Positions 32,539 to 41,113 of a DNA stretch of 64,000 nucleotides are shown piece by piece; within the stretch, counting starts at the first letter, position 1, and every line of letters begins with the position of its first letter. The stretch lies in NCBI RefSeq assembly GCF_018130385.1, contig NZ_JAFCLU010000006.1, positions 1-64,000 on the forward strand, given 5' to 3'. A program made the position numbers and the translations under genes. Under the pieces are notes generated by a model that was not told the origin of the DNA, ran no database searches, and was given only the letters and a program-made list of their open reading frames with translations. Origin of the DNA: Bradyrhizobium sp. AUGA SZCCT0283 (lineage in GTDB: Bacteria > Pseudomonadota > Alphaproteobacteria > Rhizobiales > Xanthobacteraceae).

Positions 32539-35124
32539 TCAATAATCCTTCAACAGCCGCTCGATGTAATCGAGTTCGATCTGCGGCCGGGACGGATCGG
32601 CGAGACGGCGCCGCAGTTCTTCGAGGATCCGGCGCACCCGCTGCACATCGATCTCGCCGGGGATCTTCACCGTATAATCGTCGGTGAATTCGTTGTTGCG
32701 CATCGGCCGTCCCAGCGGATCGGTCGAGTTGGCTGCGCCCTGCTGGCGGCCCCTGGGATTGCCGGGGCCGTCGCCCGGCTGATCGCCGTCACCTTGCTGC
32801 ATGGCTTCCGCCAGGCTCTGGGCGCCCTTGCGCAGCGCTTCCAGCGCCCGCCCTTGCGAGTCCACCGCGCCGTCGGCATTGCCTTCGCCGAGCCGGCCGG
32901 TGGCATCGCCCATCGCCGAATCGGCCTGATCGAGCCCGTCCTCGCCGTCGCCCTGGTCGCCGCCCTGGCCCTGCTGGCCCTGTCCCTGTTCGCCGCGCTG
33001 GCCCTGCTGGCCGCGCTGGCCCGGCCCCATGCCGCGCTTGGCGAGTTCTTCCTGCAATTTCTTCAGCCGGTCGCGCAGACCCTGCTGGTCCTGCTGCAGG
33101 TCGCTCATGCTCTGGTCGCCCTGCTTGCCGCGCATGCGGTCGCGCCTGGAATCCTGGCCCTGCTTGTAGGTCTTGTCGCGCAATTGCTGCTGCTTGCGGA
33201 TCATGTCGCCGAGTTCGTTCAGCGCCTGCTCCATGTCGTTGTCGCCCTGGCCGGGCTGCGCCATCTGCAGGTTTTCCAGCATCTGCTGCAGCTGTTCCAA
33301 CAGTTGCTTGGCGGCATCCTTGTCGCCGGACCGCGACAGCCGCTCCAGCCGGTCGAGCATGCTCTTGAGATCCTGCTGGCTCAGCATCTTGGTGTTGGGA
33401 TCGAGCGGGCGCGCCAATTGCTGCGGGTTGTTGCGCAGCTGCTCGGCGAGCTGGCGCAGGAAATTGTCCAGCGCGGCGCGCAGATTGTCCGTGAGCTTCT
33501 TGATCTCCTCGTCGGTCGCGCCGCGTTCCAGCGCCTGCTTGAGCGCCTCCTGGGCCGCACGCAGCGCCTTGTCGACATCGCTGATGTTGCCGTCCTCGAT
33601 GGTGACGGCGAGCGCCCACAGGCTGGCGACGACCTCGCGCAGGGCAGCGTCGGTCCGCGCCGCCTCCAGCTGCCGCGACACGCTGAAGAGGCCAAGATAG
33701 TGACCGGTCTCCGGCGTGAACAGTTCCGGCGCGATCATTAGCGCATCGAGCGCGGTATAGACCTGCGCATTCTGGTTGGCGTCGAGGGCCAGGATCCGGC
33801 GCTGCTCGATCAGGGCGCGCGCCAACGGCTTGGTGAACAGCCGCTCCGGCAGCCGCATGTTGAAGGGCTCGCTCTTGCCTTCATTGCCGGCCTCGTCCTT
33901 GGCCGTGAGCCTCAGCGTCACATCGGCGCCGGCATAGGGATCCTCGCTGAGATCCTTCACCGTCTGGCCGACGCCGTTACGGGTGCGCGCGTTCGGCAGC
34001 ACCAGCGCAAACTGCGGCGGCTCGAACAGCGGCCGCGGCTCGGCCTTGTCGGCCTCCTTGCTCTTGCTTTCCTTGGCCGCATCGGGGTTGCGGGCGGCGA
34101 ATTGCGCGCGCGCTTCGGTGACGCCGTAATCGTCCTCGAGCTTGTAGGACATCTGCAGCGAGCCGCGGGCCTGGCGCTCCGGATCCTTGGCAAGTGAAAT
34201 GGTCGGCGCACGGTCGGGCGTGGCCGCGAAGCGCCACAGCGGCTGGCCGGACGGCGCGCGGACATGTGCGGTGCCGTCGCCTGTGATCTTGAAATGCCGT
34301 TCGTTGGTGCCCTTCGGCGCCTCCTCGCTCGGCGCGATTTCGGTCACGCCGCCGCCGACCACTACATCGATGGTGCCGCCGCTGGAGCGCACCAGCAGCG
34401 TGCTACCCGAAGGCACCGGCAACGGCGCTCCGCTGTCGGGCGAAGCCGCATCCCTGGCGGCGGACAGAATCACCGGCGGCTTGCCGGTATAGACCGGCGG
34501 GGTCACCCAGGCATCGACCCGGACGTTGGCCGGCGCCAGCACGCCGTTCCAGTCGAACGCGGCGGCAATGCGCAAAGTGCGCTCGTCGCCGGCGGCGACA
34601 TAGGCGGCCGCCAGCATCACCATGACCAGCGCGCGCAGCGCCCAGGGATCGTGGATCGGAAGCCGCGGCGACGGCAGCCCGGCGCGGATCCGCTTGATCG
34701 AGGCCAGCGTGCGCTCGCGCTGCTCGCGCCACAGCGCCTGCGCGATCGGGTCCCTGGTCGAGAGCGTATCGGTCAGCGCGGTCGCCGGGCGATGGCGGAT
34801 GCCGGTGCCGCGGTCGAGCCGGCTCAACGCCTCTTCGCGGGTCGGCCAGCGAAACCGCGAAAGCGGGAACAACGCGGCCAGCGCCAGCAGGATAAACAGG
34901 CCGATGCCGATCGCGCGCGCGAGGAACGGCAGCGCCAGCCACAATCCGGCCCAGGACACCACCAGAAACAGTCCAACGACGCTCAAAAACCGGGCGAGAC
35001 CCGGCCAAGCGCGTTCCCACGCGATCGCATATTGGGCCCGTTGCAGGGCCTGCGTCAGCTGAAGCCGTGCGACAGCATCCGGCTCGCGCGCGGGCTGTGA
35101 GGGGTCGGGTGAGGCGCCGCTCAA
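32539..35124 (-). CDS. Large membrane protein of the DUF4175 / TIGR02302 family
   Basis: An 861-residue protein matching the TIGR02302/DUF4175 family in length and layout. Two adjacent hydrophobic helices lie near residues 45-90 (FLSVVGLFLVVSWAGLWLALPFL, IGIGLFILLALAALFPL) and a third near 165 (ALVMVMLAAAYVAAG). A long periplasmic part follows. Residues about 585-800 are rich in Q, G and D, with coiled-coil and collagen-like GQ(Q/R)GQ repeats. Translation probably starts at TTG (35124) because GGAGAG lies 5 bases before it. The gene lies on the same strand as lysA and argH but is separated from them by a 9-kb block of plus-strand genes. Function is unknown. Confidence 0.88.
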   Translation of the reverse strand: MSGASPDPSQPAREPDAVARLQLTQALQRAQYAIAWERAWPGLARFLSVVGLFLVVSWAGLWLALPFLARAIGIGLFILLALAALFPLSRFRWPTREEALSRLDRGTGIRHRPATALTDTLSTRDPIAQALWREQRERTLASIKRIRAGLPSPRLPIHDPWALRALVMVMLAAAYVAAGDERTLRIAAAFDWNGVLAPANVRVDAWVTPPVYTGKPPVILSAARDAASPDSGAPLPVPSGSTLLVRSSGGTIDVVVGGGVTEIAPSEEAPKGTNERHFKITGDGTAHVRAPSGQPLWRFAATPDRAPTISLAKDPERQARGSLQMSYKLEDDYGVTEARAQFAARNPDAAKESKSKEADKAEPRPLFEPPQFALVLPNARTRNGVGQTVKDLSEDPYAGADVTLRLTAKDEAGNEGKSEPFNMRLPERLFTKPLARALIEQRRILALDANQNAQVYTALDALMIAPELFTPETGHYLGLFSVSRQLEAARTDAALREVVASLWALAVTIEDGNISDVDKALRAAQEALKQALERGATDEEIKKLTDNLRAALDNFLRQLAEQLRNNPQQLARPLDPNTKMLSQQDLKSMLDRLERLSRSGDKDAAKQLLEQLQQMLENLQMAQPGQGDNDMEQALNELGDMIRKQQQLRDKTYKQGQDSRRDRMRGKQGDQSMSDLQQDQQGLRDRLKKLQEELAKRGMGPGQRGQQGQRGEQGQGQQGQGGDQGDGEDGLDQADSAMGDATGRLGEGNADGAVDSQGRALEALRKGAQSLAEAMQQGDGDQPGDGPGNPRGRQQGAANSTDPLGRPMRNNEFTDDYTVKIPGEIDVQRVRRILEELRRRLADPSRPQIELDYIERLLKDY

Positions 35125-35288
35125 TAAACTCTCCAGGTTACCGACAAATCACCCTAGCACAGCGGCGGCAATGAGGCACCTGTTCCCGAGGTAACCCACA
35201 CCCGGAAATACGCATAACACGAAGGCGTGACTGCAGGCCGCCCACCCCGTAACGTCCGCGCCGAACCGTAAAAATACGAGGAGACGTC

Positions 35289-35669
35289 ATGGACCAGAAG
35301 ACACACGACAAGGGACTGGAAATTCGCAAGGCGGTGCTCGGAGAGGCCTATGTCAACAACGCCCTGAAGAACGCCGACAGCTTCAACAAACCGTTCCAGG
35401 AACTCGTCACCGAATATTGCTGGGGCGCGGTGTGGGGCCGCGAGGAACTGCCGCACAAGACCCGCAGCATGCTCAACCTCGCCATGATCTCGATCCTCAA
35501 CCGGCCGCACGAATTGAAGGCGCACATCAAGGGCGCGCTGACCAACGGCGTCAGCCGCGACGAGATCCGCGAGATCTTCATGCAGGTTTCGATCTATGCC
35601 GGCATTCCCGCCGGCGTCGACAGCTTTCGCATCGCCCGCGAAGTGTTTGCGGAGTTGGACAAGGGTTGA
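35289..35669 (+). CDS. Carboxymuconolactone decarboxylase family protein
   Basis: A 126-residue all-helical CMD-family protein, close in size to PcaC (4-carboxymuconolactone decarboxylase). Blocks LVTEYCWGAVWGREELPHKTR and LNRPHELKAHIKGALTNGVSRDEIREI match PcaC-like members. There is no C-x-x-C motif, so an AhpD-type peroxidase role is unlikely. A GAGGAG site precedes the ATG. No other protocatechuate-pathway gene is nearby, so the natural substrate is uncertain. It sits at the start of the plus-strand block. Confidence 0.85.
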   Translation: MDQKTHDKGLEIRKAVLGEAYVNNALKNADSFNKPFQELVTEYCWGAVWGREELPHKTRSMLNLAMISILNRPHELKAHIKGALTNGVSRDEIREIFMQVSIYAGIPAGVDSFRIAREVFAELDKG

Positions 35670-35713
35670 GCAAGGGTTGAGAGCGCGTCGAAACAGGAAC
35701 AAACCGTTTCAAC

Positions 35714-35798
35714 CGTCATTGCGAGCGAAGCGAAGCAATCCACCTCTCCGCGCAAAGAGAGGGTGGATTGCTTCGTCGCTTCGCTCCTCGCAATGACG
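35714..35798. repeat. Dispersed palindromic repeat (CGTCATTGCGAG type)
   Basis: cgtcattgcgagcgaagcg...aagcaatccac pairs with gtggattgcttcg...cctcgcaatgacg, centred on ctctccgcgcaaagagag. It lies between the CMD-family gene and the dehydrogenase gene, which makes cotranscription of the two doubtful. Confidence 0.85.
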
Positions 35799-35812
35799 AA
35801 TGAGGAGACACC

Positions 35813-36721
35813 ATGGAAATCGGATTCATCGGCCTCGGGAAGATGGGTTTTCCGATGGCGCGACGCCTGATCGAGGCAAAACATCAACTCACCGTGTTCG
35901 ATACGCGGAAGGAAGCCGTCGACCGACTCGTCGCACTCGGCGCGCAAGCGGCATCATCGCCCAAGGACATCGCCGACCGCTGCGAGACCGTGCTGGCGAG
36001 CCTGCCGTCGCTGCAGTCCTCGCTCGAGGTCGCGACCGGCACCGGCGGCGTCATCGAGGGCAAGCGCGTAAAACGCTTCGTCGATCTCTCCACCGTCGGC
36101 TCGCAGATGGCGGCGAAAATTCACGGCCTGCTGGCGGCCAAGAACATCGTGCAGATCGACAGCCCCGTCAGCGGTGGGGTCGGCGGCGCGGAAAAGGGAA
36201 CGCTGGCGGTGATGGCCTCCGGCCCGCGTGCCGACTACGAGGCGGTAAAGCCCGCGCTCGACGTGATCGGAAAAGTGTTCTTCATCGGCGAAAAACCCGG
36301 CTCGGCGCAGACGATGAAGCTTGCGAACAACTTCCTGTCGGCCACCGCGATGGTGGCGACGTCGGAAGCCGTGGTGATGGGCGTCAAGGCGGGACTGGAT
36401 CCTGCCGTGATGATCGACGTCATCAACGCAGGTTCCGGCCTCAATACCGCCAGCCGCGACAAGTTTCCGCGCTCGGTACTGCCGCGCAGCTTCGATTTCG
36501 GCTTCGCCACCGGGTTGATGGTGAAGGACGTCCGGCTCGCGCTGGAGGAGATGAAATCGCTGGGGCTGTCGATGCAAGTCGCCGAAGCAGTTGGCAGGCT
36601 CTGGGAAGTCATCATCCGCGACGAGGGCGCGGAGTCGGATTTCACCGCGGCCATCAAGCCGATCGAAAAGGCGGCAGGCGTCGTGGTCGGCGGCGCGAAG
36701 GGCGGCCACACGGGTCGATGA
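35813..36721 (+). CDS. NAD(P)-dependent beta-hydroxyacid dehydrogenase (HIBADH/GarR type)
   Basis: A 302-residue member of the 3-hydroxyisobutyrate dehydrogenase / tartronate semialdehyde reductase family. The nucleotide-binding loop is IGFIGLGKMGFPMARRL; substrate-binding block DSPVSGGVGGAEKGTLAVM; catalytic lysine in GSAQTMKLANNFL (about residue 170). It oxidises or reduces a short beta-hydroxyacid. The block DSPVSGG replaces the more common D-A-P-V-S-G-G, so the exact substrate cannot be read. TGAGGAG precedes the ATG, partly formed by the end of the upstream repeat. Confidence 0.88.
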   Translation: MEIGFIGLGKMGFPMARRLIEAKHQLTVFDTRKEAVDRLVALGAQAASSPKDIADRCETVLASLPSLQSSLEVATGTGGVIEGKRVKRFVDLSTVGSQMAAKIHGLLAAKNIVQIDSPVSGGVGGAEKGTLAVMASGPRADYEAVKPALDVIGKVFFIGEKPGSAQTMKLANNFLSATAMVATSEAVVMGVKAGLDPAVMIDVINAGSGLNTASRDKFPRSVLPRSFDFGFATGLMVKDVRLALEEMKSLGLSMQVAEAVGRLWEVIIRDEGAESDFTAAIKPIEKAAGVVVGGAKGGHTGR

Positions 36722-36825
36722 GCGTTGGCGTAGTTCCAGGTTGGCAAGTCCAACCGAATGGCGTTACGTTCTGAATGCACTTGAGTAGAAGCTGGCGTTG
36801 ACCCGATCGATCAGTTGGGACGCGA

Positions 36826-38334
36826 ATGACGTCTCGTTGCGTACATCCGGAGTGCAGGCAGAAGCGGCTGCGGCCCGCTTATCTTGCCGTTGCGGGCCTG
36901 GCCGTGCTGATCGCGGCGGGAAGCGATGCGGGCGCCAGAAGCGGCCGGAGCGAACGCCCGATCGAATCCATTCAGTCGCGCAGCGCCGGCGAGCCGATCA
37001 TGGCCATCGTTTCGCTCCGCAGCCAGCGGGTCACCGTCTACGACGCCAAGGGGTGGATTCTGCGGGCGCCGGTATCGAGCGGCACGAAGGGACGCGAGAC
37101 ACCCGCAGGCATCTTCAGCGTCATCCAGAAAGTGGAGGAGCATTACTCGAACCTGTATGACGATGCCTTCATGCCGCACATGCAGCGCATCACCTGGTCC
37201 GGCATCGCACTCCATGGCGGCGTCCTGCCGGGGCGCCCGGCGTCCCATGGCTGTATCCGGCTGCCCTTCGACTTCGCCGAACGCCTGTTCGACGCGACCA
37301 CGATGGGCATGCGGGTGATCGTGGCGCCAACCGACGTGGAGCCCGTTGAGCTCGCCCACCCGCTTCTGTTCCAACCGAAACCCGGAGCCGCCGCCATTGC
37401 CGCCACCCGCACTGCCGAGGCGCAAGAGGCGACGAGGAAAGCGGCCGAGGCCCGAATAACCGCCGGGACGGCCCTGCGGGAGGCCACGCAGGCCAAGGCG
37501 CCGGTTCGCGCGGCGGAAAATCTTAAGCGCAGAGCCGAGGCGCAATTGGCAGCCGCCGAGACCAAACTTGGCTCTGGCATCTCGGCGGAGGCAAAGGAGC
37601 AGGCTGAGGACGCCAAGGCGCAGGCCATCGCCAAAATCGCGGAGTTGCAGCTGCAATGGGACGTCGCCAACGTGGATTTGCAACTGAGGCTCGATGCCGT
37701 CACGTCTGCGCGCGAAGCCGCCGCCGCCGCGGAGGCTGCGCGCGTCGCGGCAGCCGAGGCGGCCCGCCAGGTCGCACGCGAACTCGAGCCGGTATCAGTG
37801 TTGATCAGCCGCAAGACCCAACGGCTTTATGTCCGTCAAGCATTCAAGCCCATCCTTGAAAGTCCGGTCGCGATCGCAGACCCGGATCGTCCCATCGGCA
37901 CGCATGTCTTCACGGCCTTCGAGCGCGCGACCGATGACGCCAAGTTGCAATGGAGCGTCGTCTCATTGCGCGGCGGACCTTCGCCGAATGGCACGGTTGA
38001 GCCGCTAGACCGGGCGCGCGGAAATGGTGGTCGCGACGTCGCGCCGGCGCCGACGGACCCGGACAGCGCAAAGGCCGTGCTCGACCGCATCGCCATTCCG
38101 CAGGACGTATTGGATCGCATCGTCGGCATTGCGCCGCGATCCTCTCTGATCGTCACGGACGAGGCGCCCAGTTCGGAAACCGGCAAGGGAACGGAATTCG
38201 TGGTGCTGTTGAGCGGCGAACCGCAAGGCGGCATCAAGAAGCGGCGACGCAGTCCGGGGAGCGACTTCCGCTACGCATACCCACGCAGCCAGCCTTTCTG
38301 GCGCTCGCCTTTCGGAAGTCCCTTCACCTGGTGA
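36826..38334 (+). CDS. L,D-transpeptidase family protein with a second degenerate catalytic domain
   Basis: A 502-residue exported protein. A hydrophobic N-terminal segment (AYLAVAGLAVLIAAGSDAG) is a signal peptide or anchor. Residues about 58-165 form a YkuD-type L,D-transpeptidase domain with the active-site block SHGCIRLPF and an upstream HGG. Residues about 185-320 form an Ala/Glu/Lys-rich coiled coil. Residues about 323-460 repeat the start of a YkuD domain (VSVLISRKTQRLYVRQ, PIGTHVFTAF) but lack the H-x-C-x-R motif. L,D-transpeptidases form 3-3 cross-links or attach proteins to peptidoglycan. The second domain may only bind. Confidence 0.85.
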   Translation: MTSRCVHPECRQKRLRPAYLAVAGLAVLIAAGSDAGARSGRSERPIESIQSRSAGEPIMAIVSLRSQRVTVYDAKGWILRAPVSSGTKGRETPAGIFSVIQKVEEHYSNLYDDAFMPHMQRITWSGIALHGGVLPGRPASHGCIRLPFDFAERLFDATTMGMRVIVAPTDVEPVELAHPLLFQPKPGAAAIAATRTAEAQEATRKAAEARITAGTALREATQAKAPVRAAENLKRRAEAQLAAAETKLGSGISAEAKEQAEDAKAQAIAKIAELQLQWDVANVDLQLRLDAVTSAREAAAAAEAARVAAAEAARQVARELEPVSVLISRKTQRLYVRQAFKPILESPVAIADPDRPIGTHVFTAFERATDDAKLQWSVVSLRGGPSPNGTVEPLDRARGNGGRDVAPAPTDPDSAKAVLDRIAIPQDVLDRIVGIAPRSSLIVTDEAPSSETGKGTEFVVLLSGEPQGGIKKRRRSPGSDFRYAYPRSQPFWRSPFGSPFTW

Positions 38335-38900
38335 GCTTCTTCTTTGCGCGGCAACTCCGCTCAATGAATTCGAACCTCATCGAGCGCATCGGATAACCTG
38401 TCGAATCCACCCGAACTTGCTACGATGCCGAGTCTCTTGATGGCACCTAACTGACATGCCCGTTCGGTCTAGCGATGTCTGCAGTTGAGGACGGAGCGGA
38501 CTGCGGGTCGCGCTCCCCAACACGGACGATCACGGCTGCTCTCACCAGGATCGGATCGAACAACGCTTTCAAAGGTTATTAAAAATTCCGAGCGCGCAAG
38601 GATAAGACCCATGATCACGAGCAGAGGCGCGACGGCGGGGAGTTTCTCTCCTGAGAACGCGGTGGGTAACTCGGAAAGCCGTTGCCGGATGTTGAAGGCC
38701 GGTGACTCGGGTGCCGGTGAACGCCAAGCCGCCTGTCCGCGGTTTGCATTTGAAATTTGTGCTACGTTATATTTGAAGACTACAAACGGCCACGCTTTGT
38801 TGCCTTTCGGCCGCAGGCGAAGCCCAGCAAATTCACAATATTCGCTGCGCCGTCAAACGTACCCTGATGCTGTCTTTTGCCCAAGGCTGGATCATCTGAA
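38335..38900. other. Long gap before the GT39-like gene
   Basis: No supported gene. On the plus strand a frame from 38485 to 38946 runs into the next gene and has no ribosome binding site or recognisable motif. On the minus strand an open frame without a start codon runs from about 38830 to a stop near 38469 and includes a hydrophobic stretch (PAVAPLLVIMGLILARSEF); it might be the tail of a lost membrane-protein gene. The next gene's weak ribosome binding site lies at the right end. Confidence 0.5.
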
Positions 38901-40526
38901 ATGCAGATTGGCGGACTGGAGGAGCGTCCCGACAATATCGCTTTAGGGCCACCCGACACCGGCACCGAACGTTCGTTAGCTCTGCCGCTCCTTGACGTCG
39001 CCGGAAGGATATTTGCAGCACTTATAGATCCGAGACGCCAAAATCACGCCGTGCTCGGCGTGCTGGCAGTCTATGTCCTCGTCTGGACGCTCTATGCCGT
39101 GGTAGCGAAAAGTAGCCAGGATATTCATCCGGATACCGGAGAACTCTTAACCTGGTCGAATGAACTCGCACTCGGATACTGGAAGCATCCGCCGCTTGGC
39201 GTTTACGTCGTCAAGCTCTGGACCATGATATTCCCTGTCGCTGACTGGAGCTTTTACCTGCTTGGAACGATTAACGCCGCCCTGGCTCTCTGGTTGGCCT
39301 GGCGGCTCTCGGCTTCGCTCATGAGCGAAGAAAAACGTGTGATGGGCTTAGCCCTTCTGACGCTGGTGCCATTCTTCAATTTCCTGGCCCTGGACTACAA
39401 CCACAATACCCTTTTGTTGCCGCTCTGGGCGATGACGGCTCTTTTTTTTCTAAGGTCGTTTAAGACCCGCCAGCTCGGTTACGCAGCGCTTGCAGGACTT
39501 GCAGCGGGACTAGCTATGCTCGGCAAATACTGGAGCATCATGCTGATTGTAGGACTTGTGTTGGCGGCATTGAGTGATGCGCGGCGGCGCGAATATTTTT
39601 GTTCTGCTGCACCGTGGATCACTGTGCTGGTCGGCGGCGCCGTCCTGGCTCCACACTGTGCTTGGCTGCTTCAAAACCATTTTGTCTCGTTAGATTACGC
39701 GAGCGGCATCCACGCCGGACGATCTGCTGTTGCTGTCGCCGTTTCGGCTTTAGCTTTTCTCTTGGCTGGTGCGCTCTACGTAAGTATTCCGCTTGCGATT
39801 GTGGCTTTTGCGCTACGTCCATCTAAAATTGTCGTCGTGGATTCAATTTTTCCTTCGACAGTTGATCGTCGATTTATTGCCCTCATGTTCTGGGCACCCT
39901 TGTTATTGCCGATTCCGATTGCGATTGCGGCACAATCCCGTTTGATCTCGACTTGGGCTATTCCGGCCATGACCCTTTTACCAGTTGTGTTACTCGGGTC
40001 TCCCTTGCTGACGCTTAAAACGGAAACTTCGATCAAGATTGTCGCATTAGCAATCGTTTTCCCATTTTTGGCGTTGCTCGTTGCGCCGCTGGTGGCATTG
40101 AATGTGTATCTGCACCCTAATGCAACCGGATCGTCCTACTACCGGCTCTTATCAATAGAAGTGCAACGCATATGGCGTGATCAAACTGATCGGCCGATAA
40201 GGCGGGTAGTTGGCGATCGCGCAGCTGCAGTCGGTACCGCATTCTACTCGGGAGATCATCCGGTCGTGAATCCTCATGACACGGCCTCAGGCGATTCGAT
40301 GCGACGATTTTCGCCGTTGAACTTGGAGACCCAAGACGTTCGCCGTCAGGGTGTGGTGGCGGTTTGCATGGGAAATGTTTCGGAATGCGCCTGGCTCAGG
40401 CACATCCTGCCGTCAGCGGACCGGCTTCAGGAAGTTACCCTGGCGCGGCGATTTCTGGGCTGGAGCGGAAAACCTGCCGTTTTTTCCATCATCGCTTTGC
40501 CTCCAATTCCTGTTTCGGGGGACTGA
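38901..40526 (+). CDS. GT39-like membrane glycosyltransferase
   Basis: A 541-residue polytopic protein of the ArnT/PMT superfamily. It opens with a polar N-terminus and about ten hydrophobic helices follow. The catalytic-loop pattern is visible: QDIHPDTGELLTWSNELALG and then YWKHPPLGVYV, as in GT39-type enzymes that use polyprenyl-phosphate sugars in the periplasm. LDYNHNTLLLPLWAMTALFFL is the next loop and helix. The ATG at 38901 is preferred over TTG at 38877, but neither has a strong ribosome binding site. Codon use is visibly more AT-rich than in neighbouring genes, which hints at foreign origin. It begins the small polysaccharide set. Confidence 0.82.
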   Translation: MQIGGLEERPDNIALGPPDTGTERSLALPLLDVAGRIFAALIDPRRQNHAVLGVLAVYVLVWTLYAVVAKSSQDIHPDTGELLTWSNELALGYWKHPPLGVYVVKLWTMIFPVADWSFYLLGTINAALALWLAWRLSASLMSEEKRVMGLALLTLVPFFNFLALDYNHNTLLLPLWAMTALFFLRSFKTRQLGYAALAGLAAGLAMLGKYWSIMLIVGLVLAALSDARRREYFCSAAPWITVLVGGAVLAPHCAWLLQNHFVSLDYASGIHAGRSAVAVAVSALAFLLAGALYVSIPLAIVAFALRPSKIVVVDSIFPSTVDRRFIALMFWAPLLLPIPIAIAAQSRLISTWAIPAMTLLPVVLLGSPLLTLKTETSIKIVALAIVFPFLALLVAPLVALNVYLHPNATGSSYYRLLSIEVQRIWRDQTDRPIRRVVGDRAAAVGTAFYSGDHPVVNPHDTASGDSMRRFSPLNLETQDVRRQGVVAVCMGNVSECAWLRHILPSADRLQEVTLARRFLGWSGKPAVFSIIALPPIPVSGD

Positions 40527-41113
40527 AGAGGCCATTTATCTGCAAATCTTCAAAGCCTGTATTGAGAATGTTCAAAATCGAAACCCAACTGGCACGCAAA
40601 AACTCCCGCGCACAAATTGTTTCGCAGGATGTATTCGATACGGCTGTGCTTCGAAAACTGGATGAGCTCACAGGTCTGTAAGGAGGCCGTCAACCGAGGC
40701 GGCCCTCACGCTGAAAATGAGAGATGTTGCCGTAAGGTTACGCGTGGTCTTTTTTGCTGAATTGTCGCCCCAAAACCGCCTAAAAGCAAACCGGCGTTGT
40801 ACTAAAGAGTTTGGGCCAGATAAACGTCGCCAGACGGGCCGACCGGCCTGAACCTTACGGCGGCCGCGGCGACAGCTGTGTCGCGCGCGTGGCGTGCTCC
40901 CGATTCGGGCGCTGCAGTGTTGAAACAGGAGCGCCGACCTCCGATGCAAGGGACCGTTTTCGATCTGCGTGAAAAGCGGATTATTGGTGCCGGCGGCCGA
41001 GGTCCGGAGGGGTCGTCGCCGGTTCGAAGGCTTGTCGCCGACGGCTGCGAGGTGGTCAGGGTCTACCGCGCAACCGTCGATCTGGCGACCCGTACGGCGG
41101 TCGACCAATCGTG
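40527..41113. other. Gap within the polysaccharide block
   Basis: No firm gene. A 37-codon frame at 40568-40681 is listed separately as doubtful. A frame at 40720-40854 (MRDVAVRLRVVFF...) and one at 40878-41114 on the plus strand have arginine-rich content and no recognisable motif. The last part should contain the leader of the O-antigen-ligase-like gene. Confidence 0.5.
40568..40681 (+). CDS. Doubtful 37-residue reading frame
   Basis: MFKIETQLARKNSRAQIVSQ continues to DVFDTAVLRKLDELTGL. The composition is protein-like and amphipathic, but the ribosome binding site is weak (ttgaga directly before ATG), the frame is also open upstream of the ATG, and nothing is recognised. It might be a small protein or the tail of a decayed gene. 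Confidence 0.2.
   Translation: MFKIETQLARKNSRAQIVSQDVFDTAVLRKLDELTGL

Noticed and set aside
32794..33741. Long plus-strand frames opposite the DUF4175 gene
   Set aside because: They are reverse readings of the Q/G-rich low-complexity coding region and consist of leucine/alanine runs.
38469..38830. Minus-strand open frame with a hydrophobic stretch (PAVAPLLVIMGLILARSEF)
   Set aside because: No start codon in frame and no family match that I recognise; it may be a relic of a membrane-protein gene but cannot be supported as a gene.
38485..38946. Plus-strand frame of 153 codons before the GT39-like gene
   Set aside because: Arginine- and serine-rich composition, no ribosome binding site, and it runs into the next gene.
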